This document shows positions 1 through 8,065 of a DNA stretch of 64,000 bases, one piece after another; the first letter of the stretch is position 1; each line of letters starts with the position of its first letter. The position numbers were made by a program, and so were the translations under genes. Origin of the DNA: Mycobacterium sp. 1274761.0 (GTDB taxonomy: Bacteria > Actinomycetota > Actinomycetes > Mycobacteriales > Mycobacteriaceae); NCBI RefSeq assembly GCF_001668615.1, contig NZ_LZMC01000102.1:1-64000 (forward strand). Reading direction: 5' to 3'. The notes below the pieces were generated by a model. That model saw only the letters and a list, made by a program, of their open reading frames with translations. It did not search any database and had not been told where the DNA came from.

Positions 1-2
1 GC

Positions 3-506
3 GGAGCGCTGCTCGACGAGGCCCTGGACGTCCTGACCAAGGCACTGAGCGGAGAGGACGTGGCGTACGAAGGCACGTCCTTTACCGCACGCGGTGTGCG
101 GTTGTATCCCGTGCCTGCGACGCCTCCGCCAATCTGGGTCGGCGGCAACAGCAAGCCCGCGGTGCGGCGGGCGGTCTCGCGCGCCCAAGGCTGGGCACCG
201 TTCAACACGTTCGGCTACGCGACGGCGTCGCGAACCGCGGAGATCTCTACGCTGGAGGAGTTGGAGTCGGCGATCGCGTGGGCCAAGAAGTACGCGGCCG
301 AGATCGGCCGGGCCGAGCCGCTGGACATCTGCTTCTCGGCGGGCAATCTTCTCGACGACAGCGTCTCGACCGACCAGCGGCACGCGACGATCACACGCCT
401 CGAGGGGATGGGAGTGACCTGGCTGACCATCGCGCCGCACGGCGCCACAAGGGCAGAGGTCATTGACCGCGCGCACGCTTTCGCCGAGGAGTTCATCGCT
501 CCGTGA
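3..506 (+). CDS. LLM-class (F420-type) oxidoreductase, C-terminal part
   Basis: The reading frame is open from the window edge, so only the C-terminal 167 residues are present and the start lies outside. The segment matches the end of the bacterial luciferase-like TIM barrel. A linker reading ALDVLTKALSGE is followed by the typical barrel strand PPPIWVGGNSKPAVRRAV, where such proteins close the active site, and then by helical C-terminal segments. Members use F420 or FMN for hydride transfer to small organic substrates. It converges with the NTF2 gene on the other strand, and the tails overlap if that gene's frameshift is repaired. The substrate is unknown. A relative of the same family lies at 42085-42939. 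Confidence 0.85.
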   Translation, partial: GALLDEALDVLTKALSGEDVAYEGTSFTARGVRLYPVPATPPPIWVGGNSKPAVRRAVSRAQGWAPFNTFGYATASRTAEISTLEELESAIAWAKKYAAEIGRAEPLDICFSAGNLLDDSVSTDQRHATITRLEGMGVTWLTIAPHGATRAEVIDRAHAFAEEFIAP

Positions 507-944
507 GCCGGCCCGGGCCCATCAGGCTGTCGGGGGCGAAACCGTCGACTCTGATGCGACGGTGCGCGAACAACCACGGCCGTCGATGGGTGCCAGCACA
601 TCGCGATACCGCCCCCAGTGGTCGAGTCCGACGTCGGTGTGCACGGCGAAGTAGCTGCTGACCTCCACCCGATCACGGGCCACCGACTCGAAGCAGATGC
701 TCGACACGTGATGACGCATGTGCGTCGGCACCTTCCTCGAAGGTGGATCGGCCATCGCCGATGCGAGTCCCGACTCGATTTCGGCGGGCCCGGTGAGCGG
801 ATCGGCGCCGCCGGTGAATTCCAGGACGCCATCACGGCCGAAGCACGCGGCCAGCGCGCCGAGATCGAACCTGTCGGTTGCGGCGGTGTAGTCCGCGAGC
901 GTCTGACGTACCGACTCGCGGACAATGAGTTCCCAGGTCTCCAT
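493..944 (-). pseudogene. SnoaL/NTF2-like protein, apparently frameshifted near its C-terminus
   Basis: The ATG at 944 follows AGGAG and opens a typical SnoaL-like alpha+beta barrel (METWELIVRE at the start, GLDHWGRYRDVLAP near the end). The continuous frame runs to a stop at 522 (140 aa), but its last 18 residues are unlike the family. Shifting by one base at about 576-579 gives PWLFAHRRIRVDGFAPDS and a stop at 493. That is the family's normal ending, G-R-W-L-F-A-H-R-R-x-R-V-D-G. One base, most simply a G before TGG, therefore appears to be missing. It may be a real inactivating mutation or a sequencing error. Related proteins act as dehydratases or isomerases in steroid and polyketide pathways. 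The gene is divergent from the hydrolase at 1009. Confidence 0.75.
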
Positions 945-992
945 CGCGACTCCTGACTTTGCCGGGAATTCGTAACCCGGTTCGCGACACAC

Positions 993-1008
993 GATAACGT
1001 CTGTTCTC
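993..1008. promoter_or_regulatory. 16-bp palindromic operator, copy 1
   Basis: The sequence GATAACGTCTGTTCTC is an inverted repeat of GAKAAC spaced by 4 bp. It ends immediately before the ATG at 1009. The TAACGT inside it (995-1000) fits a mycobacterial TANNNT -10 box 8 nt before the ATG, so a bound repressor would block the polymerase. The same palindrome recurs at 16273, 19521, 20172, 28209, 28464 and 31031, with a 15-bp variant at 1672. Confidence 0.6.
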
Positions 1009-1635
1009 ATGCAGCAGCCCACGTTGACTGACCTGCTCGATCCGACCAGCACCGCATTGGTCACACAAGAGTGCCAAGGTGGTGTGATCGGCCCTCAGGC
1101 CGGTCTGCCCATGCTCGCCGACGAGGCAAGACGGGAGGCCATCCCGAACATCGCGAAGCTGCTCGCCGCTGCCAGGGTTGCGCGGGTCGCGGTGGTTCAC
1201 TGCTTGATCAACAGGCGTCCGGACGGACGCGGATCAAACACCAACGCTAGGCTCTTCGCAGCGGGTAAGTCGTTTTCCGCCGATCTCACGCCCGGCAGCG
1301 CCGGAGGGTCTGTGCTACCCGAATTCGGGCCGGAGCCAACCGATCTCGTGCTCACCCGCACGCACGGTGTTGGACCGATGACGGGTACCGACCTGGACTC
1401 GGTGCTGCGCAACCTCGGCATCAGGACCATTGTCGGCGTCGGCGTCTCCGTCAACGTGGCCATCACGAACTTCGTCATGGACGCGGTCAACCGTGGCTAC
1501 CAGTTCGTGCTCCCCCGCGACGCGGTGAGCGGCTTTCCGCGCGAGTATGCGGAGTCGGTGATCGACAACACGCTGTCTCTGCTCGCGACGGTGACAACCA
1601 CTGACGCGGTGCTCGAGACGTGGTCGGCCGGCTGA
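1009..1635 (+). CDS. isochorismatase-like hydrolase lacking the catalytic cysteine
   Basis: This 208-residue protein has the Rossmann-like isochorismatase/cysteine hydrolase fold: strand TALVTQECQ near the N-terminus, strand RVAVVHC, strand TIVGVGVSV and strand YQFVLPRDAV near the C-terminus. Active members use an Asp-Lys-Cys triad. Here the first strand has T-Q-E in place of V-I-D. The residue 12 positions before the conserved R-G-Y, where the nucleophilic Cys normally sits, is Ala (SVNVAITNF). The only two cysteines are elsewhere. It may therefore be a non-cysteine lyase or isomerase, or a binding protein. The ATG is preceded directly by operator copy 1 and TAACGT, suggesting a leaderless transcript. 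Confidence 0.8.
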   Translation: MQQPTLTDLLDPTSTALVTQECQGGVIGPQAGLPMLADEARREAIPNIAKLLAAARVARVAVVHCLINRRPDGRGSNTNARLFAAGKSFSADLTPGSAGGSVLPEFGPEPTDLVLTRTHGVGPMTGTDLDSVLRNLGIRTIVGVGVSVNVAITNFVMDAVNRGYQFVLPRDAVSGFPREYAESVIDNTLSLLATVTTTDAVLETWSAG

Positions 1636-1671
1636 GCAGATAGCCGCGTATAGATGTCGCCAACATCAAAT

Positions 1672-1686
1672 GATAACGTCGTTCTC
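1672..1686. promoter_or_regulatory. palindromic operator variant (3-bp spacer)
   Basis: GATAACGTCGTTCTC has the same half-sites as the 16-bp palindrome at 993 but with a 3-bp spacer. It contains TAACGT (1674-1679), a fitting -10 box. It lies about 50 bp upstream of the amidohydrolase ATG at 1737. Confidence 0.5.
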
Positions 1687-1736
1687 ACATGGCGTAAACG
1701 GTCATATCCGCTGCTCTGACGAAGGGATCAGCCACA

Positions 1737-2933
1737 ATGTCTAACCGGTCCTTGCCGTATCCGGTCTTCGACATCGACAATCACATGTACGAGACCAAAG
1801 AAGCCTTGCTCAAGTACCTGCCCAAGGAGCACAAGGGCAAGGTGGGCTACGTCGAGGTGAACGGACGGCCGAAGCTCGTGGTGAAGGATCACATCAGCCA
1901 CATGATCCCCAACCCGACCTTCGAGCGAGTGGCACGACCCGGCAGCGCAGAGGACTACTTCCTCGGCAACAACCCCGAGGGCCTCAACTTCCGCGAGTTC
2001 ATCGGCGAGGCAATGGACGTCATCCCGGCCTATCAGGAGCCGGCGCCGCGCTTGGAGCTGATGGACGAGCTCGGTATCGACCAGTGCGTCATGTACCCCA
2101 CCCTGGCCAGTCTCATCGAGGAGCGCACCACCGATGACGTCGTGCTGACCCACGCGATCATCCACGCGCTGAACGAGTGGATGCACGAGCACTGGACGTT
2201 CAACTACCACGACCGCATCTTCGCGACTCCGGTGATCTGCCTCCCGCTCGTCGACGAGGCAATCAAAGAGTTCCGCTGGTGCCTCGAGCGCGGCATGAAG
2301 ACCTTCCTGGTGCGTCCTGCTCCGGTGCCCAGCCGGTTCGGCGGATCGCGATCCATGGGCCTGCCGGAGTTCGATCCCTTCTGGCAGGAGGTGGTCGACG
2401 CGAACATCCCGGTGACCTTCCACGCCTCGGACAGCGGCTACCAGAAGCACCTGATGGAGTGGGAGGGGGGTGACGAATACCTGTCCTTCAAGACGAGCAC
2501 CCTGCGCGAGGTGGTGATGGGGTTCCGCGCCATGGAGGACACCCTGGCGGCCCTGATTTGCCACGGCGCGCTGTCCCGATTCCCCGATCTCAAAGTCTTT
2601 GTGGTGGAGAACGGCAGTGGCTGGGTGCGAAACCTGCTGCGGTTGCTCGACAAGGCCTACCGAACCATGCCCAAGGAGTTCGACGAGCACCCGGTCGAGG
2701 TCTTCAAACGCAACGTCTACATCCACCCGTTCCTGGAGGACGACGTCAAGGGGATCGTCGACATCATGGGCGAGGACCACGTCATGTTCGGCTCCGACTT
2801 CCCGCATCCCGAGGGCATCGGCGATCCGCTCAGCTTCGTCGACCGGTTGGACGGCCTGTCCGACACCGCGAAAGCGAAGATCATGGGCGGCAACGCGATC
2901 AAGCAGTTGGGACTCAACAAGGTTCCGGCATGA
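1737..2933 (+). CDS. amidohydrolase-2 family metal-dependent hydrolase
   Basis: This 398-residue TIM-barrel protein belongs to the amidohydrolase_2 / ACMSD-like family. The N-terminal metal motif is D12-I-D14-N-H16. A central FHASD strand and a CHGALSRFPDLKV segment supply further histidines. The C-terminal MFGSDFPHPEG carries the conserved Asp (D354). Family members perform C-C or C-N bond hydrolysis or decarboxylation. In mycobacterial catabolic islands such genes sit beside MaoC hydratases, as here: the MaoC ATG overlaps this stop as ATGA. The start has a GAAGGGATCAGC Shine-Dalgarno region. A ring-opening or decarboxylation role is inference. Confidence 0.85.
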   Translation: MSNRSLPYPVFDIDNHMYETKEALLKYLPKEHKGKVGYVEVNGRPKLVVKDHISHMIPNPTFERVARPGSAEDYFLGNNPEGLNFREFIGEAMDVIPAYQEPAPRLELMDELGIDQCVMYPTLASLIEERTTDDVVLTHAIIHALNEWMHEHWTFNYHDRIFATPVICLPLVDEAIKEFRWCLERGMKTFLVRPAPVPSRFGGSRSMGLPEFDPFWQEVVDANIPVTFHASDSGYQKHLMEWEGGDEYLSFKTSTLREVVMGFRAMEDTLAALICHGALSRFPDLKVFVVENGSGWVRNLLRLLDKAYRTMPKEFDEHPVEVFKRNVYIHPFLEDDVKGIVDIMGEDHVMFGSDFPHPEGIGDPLSFVDRLDGLSDTAKAKIMGGNAIKQLGLNKVPA

Positions 2934-3403
2934 CGCAGGCGCCCACTGCACCGAAGCTGTACGACGGAATCGCCGCCTTCGAGGCGCACACCGGCGAGCA
3001 TCTCGGCTACAGCGACTGGCGACAGGTCACCCAGAGAGAGATCGACCTGTTCGCCGAGGCGACCGGCGACCATCAGTGGATTCACGTCGATCGTGAGAAG
3101 GCCGCGAAAGGTCCATACGGGAAGACCATTGCGCACGGATACCTCACGCTGTCACTGGTTCCGCTTCTGGTGCAGCAGATCTACCGCGTCACGGGATTGT
3201 CGATGCAGGTGAATTACGGCGTCGACAAGCTACGGTTCCCCGGCCCCGTGCCCGTCGACTCGCGTATCCGGGCGGGCGCGGAATTGATCACGGTTGAGCG
3301 AAATGACAAGGGCGGTCGCGCAACCGTGCGGGTCACGGTGGAGGTCGAGGGATCCGACCGCCCGGCGTGCGTGGTCGACACGATCGCGGCGATGATGGAA
3401 TAG
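2930..3403 (+). CDS. MaoC-like (NodN-type) acyl-CoA hydratase
   Basis: This 157-residue single hot-dog domain resembles NodN/MaoC enoyl hydratases. The hydratase signature is FAEATGDHQWIHVD, with the Asp and His of the catalytic pair, followed by GPYGKTIAHGYLTLSL, the overhang and helix that close the substrate tunnel. It would hydrate a trans-2-enoyl-CoA. Its ATG overlaps the amidohydrolase stop by 4 nt, so the two are translationally coupled and probably act on consecutive intermediates. It ends convergently with the NTF2-like gene at 3432. Confidence 0.88.
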   Translation: MTQAPTAPKLYDGIAAFEAHTGEHLGYSDWRQVTQREIDLFAEATGDHQWIHVDREKAAKGPYGKTIAHGYLTLSLVPLLVQQIYRVTGLSMQVNYGVDKLRFPGPVPVDSRIRAGAELITVERNDKGGRATVRVTVEVEGSDRPACVVDTIAAMME

Positions 3404-3431
3404 CTGCGGGGGAACACGATACGTCGGAAGG

Positions 3432-3980
3432 TCAGCCCCCACTGCCGCCCCGGCGCAGGAAGTTCACTGTGTAGTCCTGGAAAGTCAGACCTTTGGGCTC
3501 GAGCCCGATCAGTGCCAGGAACGGGTCCCACTCGCGAGAATCGACGAACCAGTCCCATCGTGCGATGTGTCCATCTTCATTTGTCCAGACGTAATCCCAC
3601 TCGTGCAGCCCCAGCACTGTCCCATCACGGAGGGTCCCCGCGTAAACGTCTCGGACAGCGAAGCCCCATTCAGCGGCCACACACTCGAATGGGGAAACAA
3701 GACGGAAGTCCGGCATGTACTTCCACCACATGCGGAACTCCGGCGTCAGCATGTCTCCATCGGGCGCATGCTCTGCCATGGCCGTTGCAACTGCCTCCGA
3801 GAACAGTTCGGCCATCGGCTGCGGCGCTCCACCGTTGAAAAGAGGGCACATCATCACGGCGTCAGAGGCGTAGATCCACTCGCCGCCGTATGTGACGTGG
3901 TTCGTTTCGTGTGCCTTCGCATAGGCTTCCCACTTGGCCCGAGCCATTCTTCGATGGAGAGCGATGCGATCGGCGGTCAT
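3432..3980 (-). CDS. NTF2-like (SnoaL-related) hypothetical protein
   Basis: The protein has about 182 residues. Two ATGs nine bases apart are possible (3989 and 3980). I prefer 3980 because AGAGGGG then sits 9 nt upstream, whereas it abuts the first ATG. The sequence is rich in aromatic residues (WKYMPDFRL, LHEWDYVWTNEDGHIARWDWF), consistent with an NTF2 cone fold built around a small-molecule pocket. No catalytic motif can be assigned. It lies 18-27 bp downstream of the fused CoA-transferase and is probably the third gene of the aldehyde dehydrogenase - CoA-transferase operon. A small-molecule isomerase or dehydratase role is inferred from fold only. Confidence 0.7.
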   Translation of the reverse strand: MTADRIALHRRMARAKWEAYAKAHETNHVTYGGEWIYASDAVMMCPLFNGGAPQPMAELFSEAVATAMAEHAPDGDMLTPEFRMWWKYMPDFRLVSPFECVAAEWGFAVRDVYAGTLRDGTVLGLHEWDYVWTNEDGHIARWDWFVDSREWDPFLALIGLEPKGLTFQDYTVNFLRRGGSGG

Positions 3981-4007
3981 CTCGTTCATCCCCTCTTCGG
4001 CGCACGC

Positions 4008-6371
4008 CTAAGCGTTGAGCAGGCGGTCGCCGATCACCTTCTGCTGGCGTAGCTGGTCGATCTCGTTGTCCGACAGGCCGAGTTCTCTGAGTACCTCGTT
4101 ATTGTGCTGTCCGAGTGTCGGAGAAGGGGTTCGATGATGGTCGGCCGGTCCCGGAGTGATCCGGAACGGCCAGCCCGGGTATCTCTGCCGACCCGAAAGC
4201 GGGTGTTCGAGTTCGGTGTAAAAGCCCCGCGCGTCGAGCTGGTCGACGTCGTACATGCGGTCGCCGGTCAGTAGCCGCTCCGCAGGCACACCGCGGCGAC
4301 GCAGTGCATCGGCGGCCTCGTCCGGGTCGCGTGATGCTGTCCACTGCCGCAACACCTCGTCGAACGCATCGTTGTTGGTCCGACGCGCCTCCACCGTGCG
4401 GAACCGGGGATCGTCGGCGAGTTCGGGCCTGCCGATGACGTCGAGGGTGGCCTTCCAGTCGGCATCGTCGCGAATGGAGACCGCCACCCATTCGTCTTCG
4501 CCGGCCGCCGGATAAACACCTTGGGCGTAGCTGCGGTGCCGGTTTCCCTCTCGTTGCGGCACTCGGCCAGTGAGCGAGCTTTCGATGACAGGTTCCGCCG
4601 TCACCACGGCGCCGACCTCGATCTGTGCGACCTCGATGAGTTGGCCCTCACCGGTTTTGCGCTTGTGTTCGAGCGCGGCCAGGAGCGCAACGGTGGCATG
4701 TGTTCCCACGACCGGGTCCGCGGGCCCCTGCAGATTGCAGGGTGGGCCGTCGGGGTAGCCGGTGACCGCCGACATTCCCGACACCTGCTCGAAGTTCAGT
4801 GCCCACCCGACGTAGTCGCGCCACGGTCCTTCGAGGCCGAGGCCAGGCATGCGCACCATGATCACATCCGGGTTAACCTTGACCAACGAGTCGTAGTCGA
4901 GACCGAACTGCTCAACGACCCGCGGTGAAAAGTTCTCGACCACCACGTCGGCCTCGGCCGCCAACTGCAATGCCAGTTTGCGGCCGGCATCCGAGGTGAG
5001 GTCAAGGGTGATGTCGCGCTTGTCGAGATTGGTGGCCTGCCACATCGGACCGATCTCGTACCAGGCATCGCTGTTGCGGAGCAGCGAACCCGAATACCGG
5101 TGTCCATCGGGACGTTGGATCGACTCGACCTTGACGACGTCTGCGCCGAACGCACCCAAGTACATCGTGAGGTAGGCGCCAGACCAGAAAGTGGAAAGGT
5201 CAAACACTCTCAGGCCCGAAAACGGTGCGGCAATGTGCTCGGGGGCGGATGACTGCGGCGCCTCACCGCGCTCATCCCAGCCGACGACGGCACCGACGCC
5301 CCGGACCGGCGCCGGCCGCGGAGCCCCGACCGGCGTCCTGGCCAACCGGAACGGCGCACCGGGTCGCACGAAGCGCGCGCCCGCGGCGTCGCCCTCGATG
5401 AAGAACCCACGGTCGCGGTATTGCGGGCAGTCCAGGATCGATGAGCCGTCGTTGATGGGCGCCGCCGGAATTCGCATCGCCTGGCTCAACTCGACAAGGT
5501 CCGCCACGGGCATCGACTCGAGCCACGGCTGCGCTTTGTCGAAGAACTCGTCACGTTCAGGCCCGCCCAGCATGACCGCGATCTGATGCTGGCCGAACTC
5601 CGGCAGCCCGACCATTGCGCACACGTCGAGCCAATGCTGACCGGTCAGACAATTGATCCCGATCCAGCCGTCTGCAGCACGAACTATGCCGAGCATCGGG
5701 CCGGCCTTTGAATTCGGGGGCAGGCCCATGCTTTTCAATCGCGCCGCCATCAGCATCGGGTAGGGCAGTGTCGACAAGAGCGCCTCGAATGCCGAAACAT
5801 CGACTTCGGTGACCTGACCGGTACCTGCCGCAGCAACCCGCAACGCCGTCAAAGCAGCCAAAGCGGCGTAGCCGCCGGCTATGTATTCGGGAATGCGCGC
5901 CCCGGCTTGAACCGGCGGCCGCCCGGGCTCGCGCGTATTCACCCATCCGGAAGCGGCCTGAACCGTCAGCGGCGTCGACTGGCGTTGCGATCGCGGTCCT
6001 TCTTGGCCGTAGTCGGAGATGCGAACCACAACAAGATTCGGATTGATCCGTTGAAGGCTGTCGTGATCGATACCCCAGTCGCACCGGGACTCCGCTCCGG
6101 CTGCGAGATTCTCGACTAGCAGGTCGGCCTGTGTGATCAATCCCTGGAACACATCGCGGTGGGATTCGAGATCGATTGTCAGACCCCGCTTTCCAGCGTT
6201 GAGATACTCGAACAAACCGCTCGCGGTCCCCCAGTTGCGTAGCGGGTCACCGGATGGCGTCTCGACCTTGACGACGTCGGCGCCGAGGTCGACGAGCAGC
6301 TTGGCACAATAGGGCGCCACAATCTCAGTGCCCAGCTCGACGACACGCAGGCCGGACAGCGCTGCGCTCAC
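4008..6371 (-). CDS. two-domain CaiB/BaiF (family III) CoA-transferase fusion
   Basis: This 787-residue protein contains two complete family III CoA-transferase domains in tandem. Each begins with a typical strand (LSGLRVVELGTEIVAPYCAK; FSGLRVFDLSTFWSGAYLT) and carries GADVVKVE. Ordinary members have about 400 residues and dimerise as interlocked rings, so a fused copy gives a covalent pseudo-dimer. The second half keeps the Asp expected to form the acyl anhydride (ADPVVGTHA). In the first half the aligned position is Glu (RIPEYIAGG), so only one half may be catalytic. The GTG at 6371 overlaps the upstream aldehyde dehydrogenase stop as GTGA. This is consistent with an aldehyde being oxidised to an acid and then activated by CoA transfer. 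Confidence 0.88.
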   Translation of the reverse strand: MSAALSGLRVVELGTEIVAPYCAKLLVDLGADVVKVETPSGDPLRNWGTASGLFEYLNAGKRGLTIDLESHRDVFQGLITQADLLVENLAAGAESRCDWGIDHDSLQRINPNLVVVRISDYGQEGPRSQRQSTPLTVQAASGWVNTREPGRPPVQAGARIPEYIAGGYAALAALTALRVAAAGTGQVTEVDVSAFEALLSTLPYPMLMAARLKSMGLPPNSKAGPMLGIVRAADGWIGINCLTGQHWLDVCAMVGLPEFGQHQIAVMLGGPERDEFFDKAQPWLESMPVADLVELSQAMRIPAAPINDGSSILDCPQYRDRGFFIEGDAAGARFVRPGAPFRLARTPVGAPRPAPVRGVGAVVGWDERGEAPQSSAPEHIAAPFSGLRVFDLSTFWSGAYLTMYLGAFGADVVKVESIQRPDGHRYSGSLLRNSDAWYEIGPMWQATNLDKRDITLDLTSDAGRKLALQLAAEADVVVENFSPRVVEQFGLDYDSLVKVNPDVIMVRMPGLGLEGPWRDYVGWALNFEQVSGMSAVTGYPDGPPCNLQGPADPVVGTHATVALLAALEHKRKTGEGQLIEVAQIEVGAVVTAEPVIESSLTGRVPQREGNRHRSYAQGVYPAAGEDEWVAVSIRDDADWKATLDVIGRPELADDPRFRTVEARRTNNDAFDEVLRQWTASRDPDEAADALRRRGVPAERLLTGDRMYDVDQLDARGFYTELEHPLSGRQRYPGWPFRITPGPADHHRTPSPTLGQHNNEVLRELGLSDNEIDQLRQQKVIGDRLLNA

Positions 6372-7825
6372 GCCGGCACTCCGATCGCCTTGGGTTCCAT
6401 GTACGCACGCAACCCCATCATGCCGTTCTCCCGACCGATGCCGCTCTGATTGAATCCGCCGAACGGAGCGTCGCCTGCGATTGTCCCGTTGATCGACACC
6501 TGGCCGGTTCTCATCTGACGCGCGAGGGCGAGCGCACGGTCGACGTCGGTGCCCCACACCGCACCGCCCAGTCCGTACGCCGAGTTGTTGGCAATCGCCA
6601 CGGCGTCGGCGTCATCGTGATAGCGCAGCACCGTCATGACCGGACCGAACACCTCCTCCTGAGCGATGTAGGACGCGGGTGACGCATCGGTCACGATCGT
6701 CGGTTCGAAGTAGAAACCCTTGTCCCGGTTCTGAGGTCGGCGACCGCCGGCGACAACGGTGGCACCGTCGGATACCGCCCGTTCGACGAAACCCTCGACG
6801 CGGTCACGGTGCTGGCCGCTGATCAGCGGGCCCATCGCGACGGCCTCATCGCGCGGATCACCCACCGCGACCTTGCCGGCGAGCGCCACCAGCCTGTCGA
6901 CGACCTCATCGTGCAAACCGTCGGGAACGACAAGCCTGCTATTGAGAATGCAGGCCTGGCCGGCGTGCAAGGTGCAGCCCTCGAACAGCAGACGCTCGAG
7001 CAGTTCGTCCGTCAGATCGACATCGTCGAGCAGAACGCACGCCGACTTGCCTCCGCACTCGAGCAGAATCCGCTTCATCGTGGCGGCCGCGCCAGCCATC
7101 ACATCTCGTCCGACCGACGAACTCCCGGTGAAACTCACCATGTCGACACGGGGATCGAGGGTGAGCAGCTTGCTGCCCTCAAGACCGCTCGGTGTGACGA
7201 CGTTGACGACGCCCGGCGGAATGTCGGTCTCCTCGTCGATGATTCGGGCGAGCGCCAGCCCGGCCAGAGGGGTCAATGGCGAGGGCTTGAGCACGACAGT
7301 GTTGCCCGCCGCCAGCGCGGCGCGCAGCTTCATCACGTTCAAGGTGTGCGGAAAATTCCACGGTGTCATAACCCCGACGACGCCGAGCGGCTCGTAACGC
7401 AGCAGCGTCGTCCCTGCGGCACCCCAGGCATCGATCGGCTCCTCGACAGGCTCGAGCGCAAGTTCTGCGGCACGGCCCACCATGAAGGCCGGCCCCTCGA
7501 TCTGGATCAGGCGCTCGTTTGCTGTACATCCCCATTCCGTCTGCGCCAGCGCGTAGAAGTCATCGGCCCGCGCCAGCAGCGCCTCACTCAGCTGCTGCAA
7601 ACAGCGCGACCGTTCGGACGGATCCGCGGTGGCCCACGGACCCGAATCGAACGCTGTCCGCGCTGCGACGATGGCCTGGTCGACCTGTGTCAGGCTCGGG
7701 TCGGGCGCGGACGCGATCACGTCTTCGGTAGCGGGATCGACGACGTCGTATCGCCCGCCGTCCGGCTCGACCCATATGCCGTCGATATAGACCCCATAGC
7801 TGTCGACGAGGCTGGGCTCGGCCAT
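6368..7825 (-). CDS. NAD(P)-dependent aldehyde dehydrogenase
   Basis: This is a full-length 485-residue ALDH-superfamily enzyme. It has the cofactor and substrate segments MTPWNFPH, KPSPLTPL, FTGSSSVGR, the general-base motif LLECGGKSA, the catalytic cysteine in GQACILNSR, and EEVFGPVM with FGGFNQSGIGRENG near the end. I chose the ATG at 7825 (MAEPSLVDSYGVYIDG) because it follows a GGAAG-type ribosome site and matches normal ALDH length. The open frame extends to 7951 without a plausible signal. It is first in an operon with the fused CoA-transferase and is divergent from the igr-like operon across a 240-bp control region. Confidence 0.9.
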   Translation of the reverse strand: MAEPSLVDSYGVYIDGIWVEPDGGRYDVVDPATEDVIASAPDPSLTQVDQAIVAARTAFDSGPWATADPSERSRCLQQLSEALLARADDFYALAQTEWGCTANERLIQIEGPAFMVGRAAELALEPVEEPIDAWGAAGTTLLRYEPLGVVGVMTPWNFPHTLNVMKLRAALAAGNTVVLKPSPLTPLAGLALARIIDEETDIPPGVVNVVTPSGLEGSKLLTLDPRVDMVSFTGSSSVGRDVMAGAAATMKRILLECGGKSACVLLDDVDLTDELLERLLFEGCTLHAGQACILNSRLVVPDGLHDEVVDRLVALAGKVAVGDPRDEAVAMGPLISGQHRDRVEGFVERAVSDGATVVAGGRRPQNRDKGFYFEPTIVTDASPASYIAQEEVFGPVMTVLRYHDDADAVAIANNSAYGLGGAVWGTDVDRALALARQMRTGQVSINGTIAGDAPFGGFNQSGIGRENGMMGLRAYMEPKAIGVPA

Positions 7826-7950
7826 CAGTTCACTTCGCTTCCTGTCGTCCACCACACCGTGCAGGGCGATGCGATGTGCGCACGGATTCATCCGACAATA
7901 TGAATATTTGTGTACACCCGCGATATCGACAACGTCAATGTGAGAACGCA

Positions 7951-8010
7951 TTTACCAGGGTAAACACACGTTGACACGGGCAATGCATGTGCGGTAAACA
8001 GAACATTACC
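7951..8010. promoter_or_regulatory. paired GGTAAA/TTTACC palindromes in divergent promoter region
   Basis: Two inverted repeats share one half-site. TTTACCAGGGTAAA (7951-7964) has perfect 6-bp arms and a 2-bp centre. GGTAAACAGAACATTACC (7993-8010) has 5-bp arms. They lie between the aldehyde dehydrogenase start (7825) and the P450 start (8066), suiting a shared operator for the two operons. The rest of the 240-bp region (7826-8065) holds a weak GAGAAC half-site at 7942 and nothing else I can identify. Confidence 0.5.
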
Positions 8011-8065
8011 GGACATTTCTACAGAATTTGTCTGATCCGCCCCGGTGCGTCGAGGAAGGCTTGCA

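Noticed and set aside
1728..2951. Long 407-residue open frame antisense to the amidohydrolase
   Set aside because: Its composition (His, Val, Leu, Asp, Glu-rich with no motif) is the usual shadow of a GC-rich gene. The plus-strand protein has clear family motifs.
7941..7955. GAGAACGCATTTACC as a further regulon operator
   Set aside because: The right arm mismatches the consensus and the spacer is 3 bp. Too weak to count as a site.
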